Source: Salticus scenicus (lineage: Eukaryota > Arthropoda > Arachnida > Araneae > Salticidae). Taken from it: 64,000 nt of DNA. Positions within the stretch are counted from its first letter, which is position 1, and every line of letters starts with the position of its first letter. Below are positions 35,730-45,513 of the stretch, piece after piece. The notes under the pieces were generated by a model. The model was not told the origin of the DNA. It did not search any database and saw only the letters and a list, made by a program, of their open reading frames with translations. The DNA lies in assembly GCA_963930645.1 (NCBI GenBank), contig OZ005648.1:247915436-247979435 (forward strand), given 5' to 3'. The position numbers were made by a program, and so were the translations under genes.

Positions 35730-35903
35730 CAGCCGAACCTCGTTAACGTGAATTGCTTTTAACATGAACTGTTTCCAGAATTCCTCTCAAAATGAAGATT
35801 TCTTTATTTATATGAAGATTTGTTACTGAAAGCATGAGCTACTGATAACATGAACAGATTTTTTTTTATCACCCTTGAGGTTCACGCTAACGAGGTTCGA
35901 CTG
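35730..35903. mobile_element. pogo-like MITE, 174 bp
   Basis: The ends CAGCCGAACCTCGTTAACG and, in reverse complement, CAGTCGAACCTCGTTAGCG are flanked by TA (35728-35729 and 35904-35905). End sequence and duplication type fit pogo/Tigger-derived short elements. It has no coding capacity. The copy at 27153-27368 is an older relative. Confidence 0.8.
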
Positions 35904-35909
35904 TATACT

Positions 35910-37388
35910 ATGTTTTACAAGAGAGAGTGGTAGGACCTTTTTGATGACTTAGACTCAGACATATTTTTTTCACATATGTCATCTTCTTCTAGGCAATACT
36001 AATAAGGCTGCATTTAGACACAAATAAGTATTTGTGTCTAAATGCATCCTACACATTCACTACTTTCAAGTGAAAGCAATTTTTTTTCCTCTGTCGGCTA
36101 TTTTTAGTTAAAACAGCAGCATCGTATAATAAATACGACTGTTTTAGTTGCTTGATGCTAGGTAATGAAGCTAAAATAATTTTCCAAGCAATAAGACCCT
36201 TTTACTTAATTTAATTTGACTTTGGAAATTGGTAACTTAAAGCGATATTTAGATTTAACTCATTGATAGATTTATTTCATTTTATCATTGCTAATTTTTT
36301 TTTTTTTTTTTTTTTTTTTTTTGACCCAATACCTTTAATGAGATATAAAACGATTTTATTACGGTAAAATAACTCCTTAAACTCTAGAAAGGAAAAAAAG
36401 AATGCTTATTTCGCAGCTAGTTTTCCATATTTACTTATAATCAATACATTTCGTTAGACTATACTACACATTCTGCCATTGCTAACTGTATCTTTCACAT
36501 GGGAAATGGCAAAAAAATTTCATTTTCAAATAATATCAAAATAATTTTTAAAGTAATATAATTTCCATCATAAATCTTAGAAAAATTAAAATTTAAAATT
36601 TGTTAAACTTTTTAACTGTATGTAAGAATTTCCCCTCAGAAACAGCAGTTTTAAATATTTCAGATTGAAAACACGTGACCATTTTATTACACTCGTCTCG
36701 TTACAAGCATTTTGTAACACTCGTCACCTATTGATAGCAGATAAAAAGAAAAAGAATATATATATATATATTAATTAACATGTTATACTTAATTCGGTTA
36801 ACAATAAGCTTACCCACAGAAGATTTCAAAACTTCCTCATGAAAAAGTTTGTTGTCAATATGAGCATCTTTGAAACATCTTTTAGCCTCTCTTAAGCATC
36901 ATTTGTGTGAGGGGGGGCTGACTGAATTCTAAATAATATTACCTAGGTTTATTTATTTATTTTACAAAATGAAACTTTAAAAGTTAGGTGGTAATTAAAT
37001 CCAATATTTGTAGTCGCAATTAAATATACATATATATTCATTTCACATATCTCATACATATATCTTAAACAACATTTAAGTACGAATAAATATGATATGT
37101 TTTTAAAGATTAATTATTTCTTTTTTTTTTTTTTTTTTTTTTTGTCTTTAGAGGTCGAATTTCTACAGTTGTGTTATTGTAACAACAAATAGTATTTTTA
37201 GTATTCATAATAATAGTAATTTTTTGTATTCATATTCTAAATCAATTGGCTTTGATTTGATATTTAACAAGCAAGTAAGAATAAATTTGAAAACTGAACT
37301 TATACATGACTGATGTGTGTGCATGGGTACACAGATACATTCTACCTATTTATTATCATTTTCATCTATGTGTTGTATGGATGGGTAT
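35910..37388. other. AT-rich interval without a recognised gene
   Basis: T-runs lie near 36297-36322 and 37120-37143, and a short (AT)n near 36757-36770. No gene is seen. Confidence 0.6.
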
Positions 37389-37972
37389 TTTACCGGGTAT
37401 CCCATAAGTCTGCAGATATTTAAAAAATTCATAAAAATTGAAGGAATTGGTAGAATTGTAATCGGTTAGCAAAAAAAATTATTTTCGTTAAGAGTTTTTT
37501 TTTTTTTTTTTTTTTAATTGGGGCCAAAAAAAAAAAAGAAAAAAAAAAAGGCTAAAATTGTTGAATTGCGATGCTGACTTGGGCTATAAAGCGTTATTAG
37601 TGTACATGGCTTACCTCAAGTAGAGCTGGACGATATCAGAAATTAAATATCGCGATATATCATCAAGTTAATATCGATATTGATGATATATTGCGATATT
37701 TATTTCAAGAGAAGGAAAATAGATATTTGCTACTTTTTAAAGACAAATGAACACCAATTTTAATGTATACAAGTGGGGAGTGTTTTCTATATGTATATTT
37801 ATATTTTCTGGTATATTACTTCCAAATCTTTTTTATTAAAAAGAAAAAAAAAAAAGAAAGAAAGAAAATGCATAAATAGCAACACAATGTTTTGTGTTTC
37901 TTTTAATTTATACCATTACTTTTAAGTATATTTCTGAATAGTTTGTTCTCCATTCTTTCTATTTTAAGATTT

Positions 37973-38266
37973 TGTGAACGCCGCACCTCTGATTTCGAGA
38001 GTATTAAAAAACAAGAACTAAAAAGTTTGTTACGAAAATGTGGCAACAGTGTGCGTGTGTGAATCAAGATGGACTAACGTTCCATTCTACATGTTTTTTT
38101 GAAAATACTTTACTTGATGTTAATTTCTGTATTCGTTATGTATTTTATGTTTGTGCCGTAAGTAAATATACGTTTAAAAGTAAACCAAGTGTGATCAGTG
38201 TCTTGATGTGTCTCGAAATGAATTTATCGAAAGAAAAGAACCAGGTGCGAAAAAGCAGGCACCACA
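37973..38266 (+). repeat. Element 1, 5' LTR (294 bp)
   Basis: Starts TGTGAACGCCGC and ends GGCACCACA. By eye it is identical to the 3' LTR. Frame-open stretches in it (38038-38298 and its twin at 45280-45537) are LTR sequence and not genes. Transcription of the element should start in this repeat. Confidence 0.95.
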
Positions 38267-38286
38267 ATTGGCGAAGTCGACAAGCA
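38267..38286 (+). other. Element 1, probable primer-binding site
   Basis: TTGGCGAAGTCGACAAGC begins within two bases of the LTR end, where the minus-strand primer tRNA should pair. The TGG start fits the CCA end of a tRNA. I have not assigned the tRNA. Confidence 0.6.
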
Positions 38287-38955
38287 TATGTGATATAGCT
38301 AGTACTCGTATGGATTATGTCATGATAGTGATGAAAAAAAAAAAAGGGTATGTTTTTTTTTATGTTCCATCAAGAGTCATATTTTGTATAAGTTTCATAT
38401 TAAATAATTCGGATTAAGCATTTAGATATTTTGTTCCGATTTTGTATTCCAACAAGGTAAAGAGTATGTAAATGAAAATTGAATATTTCGTAATGTTGAA
38501 ATAATAATAATTCTACTGTTTGAAAAATGAAAAATAGAAATATATTTGTTTATTTGTATTTAAAAAGCCGGAAAATAGTAAAAAGAATGATGAAAAGAAT
38601 ATGTTTTTATGCTATTCAAGATAATTGTGATTAATTTCTGTGTGTTCTTTTTATTCATCACGTGATTTAGAATAAATAAGATTTCATTAAAGCAGATAAA
38701 AAAAAAAAAAAAAAAGAGAGAGTTCTGTTTTGATTTATTTGTTCTGTTTTATTGAATGATTGTGTATTTGTTAGACCTTGATAATTATTTATATTTATTT
38801 ATCTTTATTATTATGGGAATATTAATGAAATATCTCAGTAAAAAGAAAACTAGTGAATTATTCTTGTGAACGTCCGGTTTTGTTTATTTTTTTACTTTGA
38901 GGAATGAATCGGAATTTTTTTTTTTTTTTCTGTTTAAAAGTAAGTTTGATTAAAG

Positions 38956-38969
38956 GTTGCTATGGCAAC
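38956..38969. promoter_or_regulatory. X-box-like near-palindrome, copy 1
   Basis: GTTGCTATGGCAAC closely resembles the X-box bound by RFX-family factors (GTTGCCATGGCAAC type). It lies in the element 1 leader. Binding is inferred only from the match. Confidence 0.35.
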
Positions 38970-39200
38970 ATTATTTCTAATTTATTGAAAGCTGGTTATG
39001 CAATCCGCGTTTGTAATGATCGATAGACGGCGCTTTGTGAACACTGCAGTTGTTAGTAAACATTAGCCACGTGTGTTCCAATAGTGTTCTTGTTATTCTA
39101 CTTAATATTCGTACTATAATTTCTCCGCCATTACATTATGGAAAATTGATTGCTTTTGGAAAAAATACTTCAGTTTATTCAAAGTTCGATTCGGAAGTAG

Positions 39201-39363
39201 ATTTTAAATGAAGTTGAACAAATATTAGTTTCAAATCATCTGATTAATTCTTTACTTCCATTAGCCGAAGCAACTGAAATTTTAAATTCGTCATTTGGAA
39301 ATAAATGGAAGCTCAATTCTGGATTTCTTGATGCTTTGGATTTACACTGTGGCACACAAAAGT
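39201..39363 (+). other. Coding-like stretch in the element 1 leader
   Basis: After an in-frame stop just upstream, about 54 codons are open and protein-like, including LINSLLPLAEATEIL and KWKLNSGFLDALDLHC. They end at aaaaGTATGT, which resembles a splice donor. There is no in-frame ATG at its start. It might be a captured host exon or an extra coding exon of the element. The family is not recognised. Confidence 0.3.
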
Positions 39364-39566
39364 ATGTGTTATCTTTTTTACCGTATTTATTCATTTTTAT
39401 TCAATAAATATATGTGAAACTAAACATCGGCTAGCAATGGCGGCTATATGGAATTCGAATTAAACCATGTTTATTGTAATTTCACCGTAGCCCACCAGAG
39501 GGCGAGCATTTCATTACAATCGCGGATAAAGTATATTCTGATTTATTTAATGAAAGAGTTGATTGT

Positions 39567-39580
39567 GTTGCTATGGCAAC
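39567..39580. promoter_or_regulatory. X-box-like near-palindrome, copy 2
   Basis: A second exact GTTGCTATGGCAAC, carried by the duplicated block in the element 1 leader, about 265 bp before gag. Confidence 0.35.
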
Positions 39581-39823
39581 ATTATTTCTAATTTATTGAA
39601 AGCTGGTTATGTAATAAAGTATATTCTGATTTATTTAATGAAAGAGTTGATTGTGTAAACATTTTTTTTTTATTTGTTATTTCGATACATATTATTTTTT
39701 TTTTCTCCTTTTATGTATGCATTCCGACTTAATGATTATTTTATTTAATTTGGGGGAAAATGTTGTTTAAGATAAAAAATAAGATGTCAAATCTGGCGTT
39801 CTTAAGGAAAATTTGAACTTGAT

Positions 39824-42800
39824 TTGATTTCATCCATCCGAAGATGGCATTTTTGGGTAAAGGGAATAAAAAAAGATTTGCAAGAAGTTGCTACTGAGCT
39901 TGGAGTGGAAGGAACTCAACATTTAAAGTTATATGAGTTAAGAGATGCTATTTTGGCTTCAAAGAATTACGATGAAGAATTTGTTAAAGAAACATTAGCG
40001 AACGTACTAGAGGAACGTAAGAGAAAAGAAGAGATGGAGGAACGCCTAAGAAGAGAAGAAATAGAGGAACGTAAGAGAAAAGAAGAGATGGAGGAACACC
40101 TAAGAAGAGAAGAAATAGAGTTGGAAAAAATGCGGTTGGAAAATGCAAGAATAGAACTTGAGAAGAAAGGAATTATAAATGAAACTTCTGAGAAAACGCG
40201 CGTAAAATTACATAACATCTTACAAAAATTTGATCCTAAAACATGCGAAATTAGCCTGTATTTAGTCCTTTTTGAGCGGCAGGCAAAACGTGCCGAAATT
40301 AAAAGAGATGATTGGGTTTCTCATCTCATTGGGCTACTGCCATACGAAATCGCGGAAGTTATAGCTCGGGAAGACGAAGAAATCACGAATGATTACGGAA
40401 AAGTAAAAGAGTTATTGTTAAAGAGATATAAACTTACTCCTGAAAGATTTCGACAACTTTTCAATAAGCATACTAAAAAAGCTGATATCACATGGAGAGA
40501 TTTTGCTTACGAATTGAAAAACTATTTTACTGAATGGATTCGGGAATTAGAAGTTAACACATTTGAAGAATTATATGATTTGATTATTACAGATCAAATT
40601 AAAAGGAAAGTACCTCCAGAAATTAAAGAACATTTCATCGATGAATGGTCATTGTTTAAGTCATCTGATATTATTTCCAGTAAATTAGATGATTATGAAA
40701 ATGTCAAAATGACTTTCAATAAAAAACCGAGAGAAATTTCTCATAAAGAAAATTGGAATCTTCCATCCAAAGGGGCGAATTTCGGAAATAACAATAGAGA
40801 TGAGAAAAGGGTTTTTACTAAGCCACAGCAAGAACAAAGAGACATTCGTCCGAAATTCTCCTGCTATTTGTGTGGAAAGGAAGGCCATATGAAAAAATCC
40901 TGCCCCAAATTGAATTCAGCAAGTACATCTTACGTGAAAAGAAACAAAAAGAGTCAAGAAAGTAAGGGCCTTAATAAGGTCAGTGTTAATCTAAATAGCG
41001 CTTGTTTCGAGTGGAAATTTCCAGTCAACGAGAAAGATGGCGAGCTTCTGAAAGTGGATTTAGGAATCGGAGGTCAAAAATTTCAAGGCATCGTGGACAG
41101 TGGTGCAGAAATCACCGTACTACAAAAATCAGTTGTACCTGAGGAACACTTACAGTCAAGTGGGAAAATTCTTTTGAGACCTGCTATAGGTAATCCAGTG
41201 GAAGCACAACTTGTGTCAGTTCCGCTAAGTCTTCATACAGATGAAGAAATCATTCCATATGTTCAAGTGCATGCTGCGGTAGTAGAAGGGCTGCATGAGG
41301 AAGCTTTAATCACTCCCAGGGTATATGAATGGTTGAAGGAACAAAAGCGTTCTTATTTGGGAGATGATACAGGAATCACTTCAGTAAAAGAAGCTAATGA
41401 ACAATCCTTGTTCAGTGTGGAGGGAAGGTCTCCCGAAAACATTTCTTTAGGGGATAAAGTGAATATCCCGAAGAAAGAAGTCGATGAACAATCCTTGTTC
41501 AGTGTGGAGGGAAGGTCTCCCGAAAACATTTCTTTAGGGGATAAAGTGAATATCCCGAAGAAAGAAGTCGATGAACAATCCTTGTTCCATGTGAAAGGAA
41601 GAAATCCTGGAAATTCAGGGGTTGAGGTTAATATCACCCCAGTGGAAGAAAACGATGAACCGTCCTTGTTCAAAGTGGAGGGAAGGTCTCCCGGAAACTA
41701 TTCTTCAGAAGAAGAGGTTGAAGTAATCACAATAAATGAGGTCGGTGAACAATCCTTGTTCAGTGTACCTGAGAATAATTCAAACGACAATTATCTTGGG
41801 GATGAGGCAATTAGTACCCCACTCACAGAAGATAATGAAAAGTGTATGTTCTGTATGGAGGGAGAAAGTCACGAGACTATTCGAAAGGCAAAGCTAAACA
41901 ACAGCGAGTCGCATCATCCAGAAACCAAAGTCTTTAATAACTCAGTAGTTAAACAGACATTGACCGAAACCGATAGTAAGGATGAAATAAATGAAAATAT
42001 CCCTGTTCCACAAGCACAAGTGTTTAGGGATGAGCAGTTAGCCTGTCCTACATTGAAAAGGTGCTTCGAAGAAGCTAGACAATATAAAAATGGTTACTGG
42101 ATTGAAAGAGGTTTATTATATCATATGGGTAAAGTAGGCGGACAGAAATATATTCAATTGGTCGTACCGGCAAGCAGAAGAAAGAACATTTTGAAATTAG
42201 CTCATGAAACTCCTACTGGTGGACATCTGGCAGCTAAGAAGACCAGAGACAGAATTGCAATATCTTTCTGGTGGGAAGGAATGCCAAAAGAAGTTAAACA
42301 ATTATGTGCTTCGTGTCATGATTGTCAAATGCGCAGGAAAGGAAAAGTAAACGATAGAACACCTATCGAAGCTGTTGGAAGGCCAGAACTTCCATTTCAA
42401 GTGGTTAATGCCGATATTTTAGGCCCAATAGAGCCAAAGTCATCACGTGGCCATCAGTATGTACTGTGCGTTATGGACCAGCATAGTCGTTGGCCGGAAG
42501 CAATACCTCTGAAGTCTTTAACAGCAAAGGCAGCCTGTGATGCATTTATAGAAATATTTGTACGAACTGGAATTCCTCGAGTAATTGCAATGGATAACGG
42601 AAGAAATTTTGCCGCACAGCTGACAAAAGAATTTTTAAAACGATTAGGATGTGTTCCTAAATTTTCCACTCCAGGTTATCCACAATCGAATGGTTTGGTT
42701 GAAAGATGGATAGGAACTATGAAATCCATGCTACATCATGCAATTAATTCACAAGGTCGAGGCTGGGATAAACAGTTGCCATTCTTGTTATGGGCATACA

Positions 42801-44014
42801 GAGAAGTGCCTAACGCTACAACGGGTGTTGCCCCATTCCTACTAGTTCATGGGCGACCACCTGTAGGACCTCTAGCCATCCTCAAATTAAGTTGGGAAGA
42901 TGAAGTCGTACTTCCTCAAGGGACTGGAGAATCTGTAGCTGACTACCTGTTGAAACTCCGGAAACGTTTAGAAGACGCGGCACAGTATGCGAATAGCATA
43001 GCTCAAGAACAGCAGCAGAAATATGTACATTATCATAATTTACGGTCAAAAGATACCGAATTTTCTGTTGGGGATGAAGTTGTAGTGTTAATCCCTGATT
43101 CAACAAATCGTCTTTGTTCAAAATGGAAAGGACCAGGAGAAATAGTAGAAAAGAAGTCTCCACATTCTTTTTATGTCAAACTACCTGATGGAAGTGTTCG
43201 ACATCTTCATCAAAATAAATTGCGTAAATATATTCAACCTGTCAGAGCTGTAGGAATTATTTACGAAACCGATGAAGAGTTTGGAGATATACAACATGCG
43301 CCCGTAGAATCACGGCAAGTAACAGATGAAGAACTAAAAGCTGATATAAAATCAAATTCGATATCAGCAAAGCAATATAAACAGCTGTTGAATCTGATTA
43401 AAGAATATCTAACAATATTTGATGGGGAATTAAAGAAAGCCAAAGTTCCGCCACATGTTATCCAGTTAAAGTCTGGAGTAGAGAGGAAACAACCTCATCT
43501 TTATAAAGTTCCAGAAACATTAAGATCTAATATAGAAAGACAGATAGCAGAATTATTGGAAAAAGACCTGATAGAACCCTCTTCAGCAGAAATAGCATAT
43601 CCATTGGTATGTGTAGCCAAGAAAGATGGAACTGTCCGACTTTGCGTGGACTACAGAGAGCTGAACTCAGTTAGTAAAATTCCACCTTTTCCTATGCAGA
43701 ATTCAGAAAATCTTAGATTTAAAGCTGGTGGAGCTCGTTACTTGACAACTTTAGATATCCTTAAGGGATATTGGGAAATACCCTTAGCAGAGCAAAGCCG
43801 AAAATTAACCAGTTTTGTATCTCCAAAGGGTCAGTATCAGTGGAAGGTGATGCCATTTGGGTTATCCGGAGCACCAGCAACATTCCAAAGAATAATGAAT
43901 CAAGTATTGCGACCTCATAGTGACTACGCCGAAAGTTTTCTTGATGATATTATCATATTTTCTTCAACCTGGGAAGATCATCTTAATCATATTAAATCCA
44001 TTTTAGAACTCTGA
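39824..44014 (+). CDS. Element 1 gag-protease-integrase-reverse transcriptase polyprotein, frame-broken
   Basis: Residue numbers count from 39824. A coiled-coil-like region with two 18-residue repeats (63-98) is followed by a capsid with SCAN-like pattern (about 200-300). The nucleocapsid knuckle is C347-X2-C350-X4-H355-X4-C360 (CYLCGKEGHMKKSC), and the aspartic protease motif is DSG at 425-427. A spacer with six ~29-residue repeats spans 526-695. Integrase has H794, H801, C831, C834 and the triad D864, D924, E960 (DDX35E), then a GPY/F-like module (KWKGPGEIV). Reverse transcriptase has D1311 and FLDD at 1372-1375. Breaks: the frame lacks an ATG near its start; the plausible ATG at 39844 is in another frame, separated by an A7 run at 39868-39874. 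The 3' end stops at 44012-44014 after a one-base shift near 44009, before RNase H. Confidence 0.9.
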   Translation: MISSIRRWHFWVKGIKKDLQEVATELGVEGTQHLKLYELRDAILASKNYDEEFVKETLANVLEERKRKEEMEERLRREEIEERKRKEEMEEHLRREEIELEKMRLENARIELEKKGIINETSEKTRVKLHNILQKFDPKTCEISLYLVLFERQAKRAEIKRDDWVSHLIGLLPYEIAEVIAREDEEITNDYGKVKELLLKRYKLTPERFRQLFNKHTKKADITWRDFAYELKNYFTEWIRELEVNTFEELYDLIITDQIKRKVPPEIKEHFIDEWSLFKSSDIISSKLDDYENVKMTFNKKPREISHKENWNLPSKGANFGNNNRDEKRVFTKPQQEQRDIRPKFSCYLCGKEGHMKKSCPKLNSASTSYVKRNKKSQESKGLNKVSVNLNSACFEWKFPVNEKDGELLKVDLGIGGQKFQGIVDSGAEITVLQKSVVPEEHLQSSGKILLRPAIGNPVEAQLVSVPLSLHTDEEIIPYVQVHAAVVEGLHEEALITPRVYEWLKEQKRSYLGDDTGITSVKEANEQSLFSVEGRSPENISLGDKVNIPKKEVDEQSLFSVEGRSPENISLGDKVNIPKKEVDEQSLFHVKGRNPGNSGVEVNITPVEENDEPSLFKVEGRSPGNYSSEEEVEVITINEVGEQSLFSVPENNSNDNYLGDEAISTPLTEDNEKCMFCMEGESHETIRKAKLNNSESHHPETKVFNNSVVKQTLTETDSKDEINENIPVPQAQVFRDEQLACPTLKRCFEEARQYKNGYWIERGLLYHMGKVGGQKYIQLVVPASRRKNILKLAHETPTGGHLAAKKTRDRIAISFWWEGMPKEVKQLCASCHDCQMRRKGKVNDRTPIEAVGRPELPFQVVNADILGPIEPKSSRGHQYVLCVMDQHSRWPEAIPLKSLTAKAACDAFIEIFVRTGIPRVIAMDNGRNFAAQLTKEFLKRLGCVPKFSTPGYPQSNGLVERWIGTMKSMLHHAINSQGRGWDKQLPFLLWAYREVPNATTGVAPFLLVHGRPPVGPLAILKLSWEDEVVLPQGTGESVADYLLKLRKRLEDAAQYANSIAQEQQQKYVHYHNLRSKDTEFSVGDEVVVLIPDSTNRLCSKWKGPGEIVEKKSPHSFYVKLPDGSVRHLHQNKLRKYIQPVRAVGIIYETDEEFGDIQHAPVESRQVTDEELKADIKSNSISAKQYKQLLNLIKEYLTIFDGELKKAKVPPHVIQLKSGVERKQPHLYKVPETLRSNIERQIAELLEKDLIEPSSAEIAYPLVCVAKKDGTVRLCVDYRELNSVSKIPPFPMQNSENLRFKAGGARYLTTLDILKGYWEIPLAEQSRKLTSFVSPKGQYQWKVMPFGLSGAPATFQRIMNQVLRPHSDYAESFLDDIIIFSSTWEDHLNHIKSILEL
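40010..40117 (+). repeat. 54-bp tandem duplication in element 1 gag
   Basis: Two near-identical 54-bp copies (40010-40063 and 40064-40117) double a charged helical segment containing EERKRKEEMEERLRR. This lengthens a predicted coiled coil before the capsid. Confidence 0.85.
41399..41905 (+). repeat. 87-bp coding repeats in the protease-integrase spacer
   Basis: Units begin at 41399, 41486 and 41573, each opening with EQSLF and carrying a VEGRSP-like block. The first two copies are identical over 87 bp. Three or four further copies are diverged (EPSLFKVEGRSPG, EQSLFSVPENN, EKCMFCMEGE). The spacing of six units keeps the frame. The function is unknown. It may be a flexible, acidic linker. Confidence 0.85.
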
Positions 44015-44019
44015 AAAAA

Positions 44020-44745
44020 TTGAATTTTTCGGCAAATTTAAAGAAATGCTCTTTTGCGATGTCGAAAGTAAAATATTTGGGACATGTCGTAGGCTCAGGA
44101 GAGCACGGCCCAGATCCGGACAAGATATCAGTTATTAAAGATTTGAAAGCCCCTAAAACTAAGAAAACATTGAAGTCACTCCTAGGATTATTTAACTATT
44201 ACAGAGACTATGTGCCTCGGTATGCTAATATAGCAAAACCTTTAACGGACTTAACTCGAAAAACTGTGCCAAACGACCTTCCATGGTCAGAAGAAGCCGA
44301 AAGCGCATTTAATTCGTTAAAGAATTGTTTGTGCTCTATAACCTCTCTGTATACACCTGATATGTCGAAACCTTTTGAAATCGATACTGATGCTTCAGTG
44401 ACCGGAATTGGAGCCTGTCTAATGCAGAGAGATGAGCAGAATAAACTGAAACCAATAACTTTTGCAAGCCAAAAACTGACCCCTGCTCAATCAAAGTGGA
44501 GCACTATTGAAAGGGAAGCTTATGCTGTAATATGGGCATTAGGTAAATTCGAAATGTGGACTTATGGAGCCACTATTATCTTACACACGGACCATAACCC
44601 TTTAAAATATTTGACAGAAACAGTTCCTAAGAACGCCAGATTACAAAGATGGGCATTGGCTCTATCTCGCTATCAAGTGACTATTGCTCATAAGCCAGGA
44701 AGCAGTAATACTATTGCAGATGCTTTATCACGCATTCATGAATAA
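44020..44745 (+). CDS. Element 1 polymerase connection and RNase H, out-of-frame 3' part
   Basis: Continues the polymerase after the frame break near 44009. It starts in the reverse transcriptase thumb/connection region (KYLGHVV, then GLFNYYRDYVPRY), typical of Ty3/gypsy. RNase H follows with its acidic set intact: D124 (DTDASVTGIG), E164 (TIEREAYAV), D191 (HTDHNPLKYL) and the aspartate of IADALSR near the end. There is no ATG start, so it would be made only as part of the full polyprotein. It ends at a TAA, about 470 bp before the 3' LTR. Confidence 0.9.
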   Translation: MNFSANLKKCSFAMSKVKYLGHVVGSGEHGPDPDKISVIKDLKAPKTKKTLKSLLGLFNYYRDYVPRYANIAKPLTDLTRKTVPNDLPWSEEAESAFNSLKNCLCSITSLYTPDMSKPFEIDTDASVTGIGACLMQRDEQNKLKPITFASQKLTPAQSKWSTIEREAYAVIWALGKFEMWTYGATIILHTDHNPLKYLTETVPKNARLQRWALALSRYQVTIAHKPGSSNTIADALSRIHE

Positions 44746-45204
44746 AGTCATAAGTTAGTTTAATATTGTATTTGTTATTACATATATATATATGTGTGTG
44801 TGTTTATTTTGTTTCTTATATTCAAGTATATTAATTCATTAAGATTATTTAAAGTGCATAAGAAAATCCATGTCAGGATAAATGTTTATTCATATATATT
44901 ATATATATATTTTATTTCTATTATGTGTTTAAATGTTTCTTATTTTATACCATAGAAAATATTTAAATATTAAGTGAAATATAAATGTTATTGCTCTTGA
45001 TGGAACATCGGATATTAGGTCAAAGATGAGACAATAATTAAGAATTTAAAAGGACAATTAGACTTTCATGAACATTTATTTAAAGATGAAACAATAATTA
45101 AGAATTTAAAAGGACAATTAGACTTTCATGGACAGTTATATAAATTATCCACAAATTTTGGTTAGTAGTTTCACTGTGAAGGCCATTGTCCCTCAAGTGA
45201 AACT
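44746..45204 (+). other. Element 1 3' untranslated region
   Basis: AT-rich, with (AT)n/(GT)n near 44782-44802. A 60-bp direct duplication lies at 45022-45141, where the block aagaatttaaaaggacaatt recurs. Confidence 0.8.
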
Positions 45205-45214
45205 GGAGGGAAGG
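45205..45214 (+). other. Element 1 polypurine tract
   Basis: ggagggaagg abuts the 3' LTR. This is the expected primer site for plus-strand DNA synthesis during reverse transcription. Confidence 0.8.
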
Positions 45215-45508
45215 TGTGAACGCCGCACCTCTGATTTCGAGAGTATTAAAAAACAAGAACTAAAAAGTTTGTTACGAAAATGTGGCAACAGTGTGCGTGT
45301 GTGAATCAAGATGGACTAACGTTCCATTCTACATGTTTTTTTGAAAATACTTTACTTGATGTTAATTTCTGTATTCGTTATGTATTTTATGTTTGTGCCG
45401 TAAGTAAATATACGTTTAAAAGTAAACCAAGTGTGATCAGTGTCTTGATGTGTCTCGAAATGAATTTATCGAAAGAAAAGAACCAGGTGCGAAAAAGCAG
45501 GCACCACA
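45215..45508 (+). repeat. Element 1, 3' LTR (294 bp)
   Basis: By eye the same sequence as the 5' LTR over its full length. It is followed by the target duplication gattt at 45509-45513. Confidence 0.95.
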
Positions 45509-45513
45509 GATTT

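Larger units (their letters stand above)
38287..39843 (+). other. Element 1, long untranslated leader with duplications
   Basis: The leader is about 1.55 kb, long for such an element. It holds a ~90-bp tandem duplication at 39527-39657 (aaagtatattctgatttatt recurs) and an additional copy of the ttgctatggcaacattattt block at 38957. It also holds a coding-like stretch at 39201-39363 and A/T runs near 38698-38715 and 38917-38930. Any functions of these parts are unknown. Confidence 0.7.
37973..45508 (+). mobile_element. Gmr1-like Ty3/gypsy LTR retrotransposon, element 1 (7536 bp)
   Basis: Two 294-bp LTRs of the TG...CA form bound a gag-pol region. The 5-bp target duplication gattt is exact (37968-37972 and 45509-45513). 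Domain order is gag, protease, integrase, reverse transcriptase, RNase H, which places integrase before the polymerase. In Ty3/gypsy this marks the Gmr1-like group. The two LTRs look identical to me, so the insertion is recent, yet the frame is broken twice (near 39868-39874 and near 44009). It lies in a hAT-type element and could be mobilised only if proteins came from another copy. Confidence 0.93.

Noticed and set aside
38038..38298. 86-codon open frame and its near-identical twin at 45280-45537
   Set aside because: Both lie in the LTRs of element 1 and differ only after the LTR ends.
41353..41673. 106-codon minus-strand frame with repeated units
   Set aside because: It is the antisense shadow of the repeats in the element 1 polyprotein.
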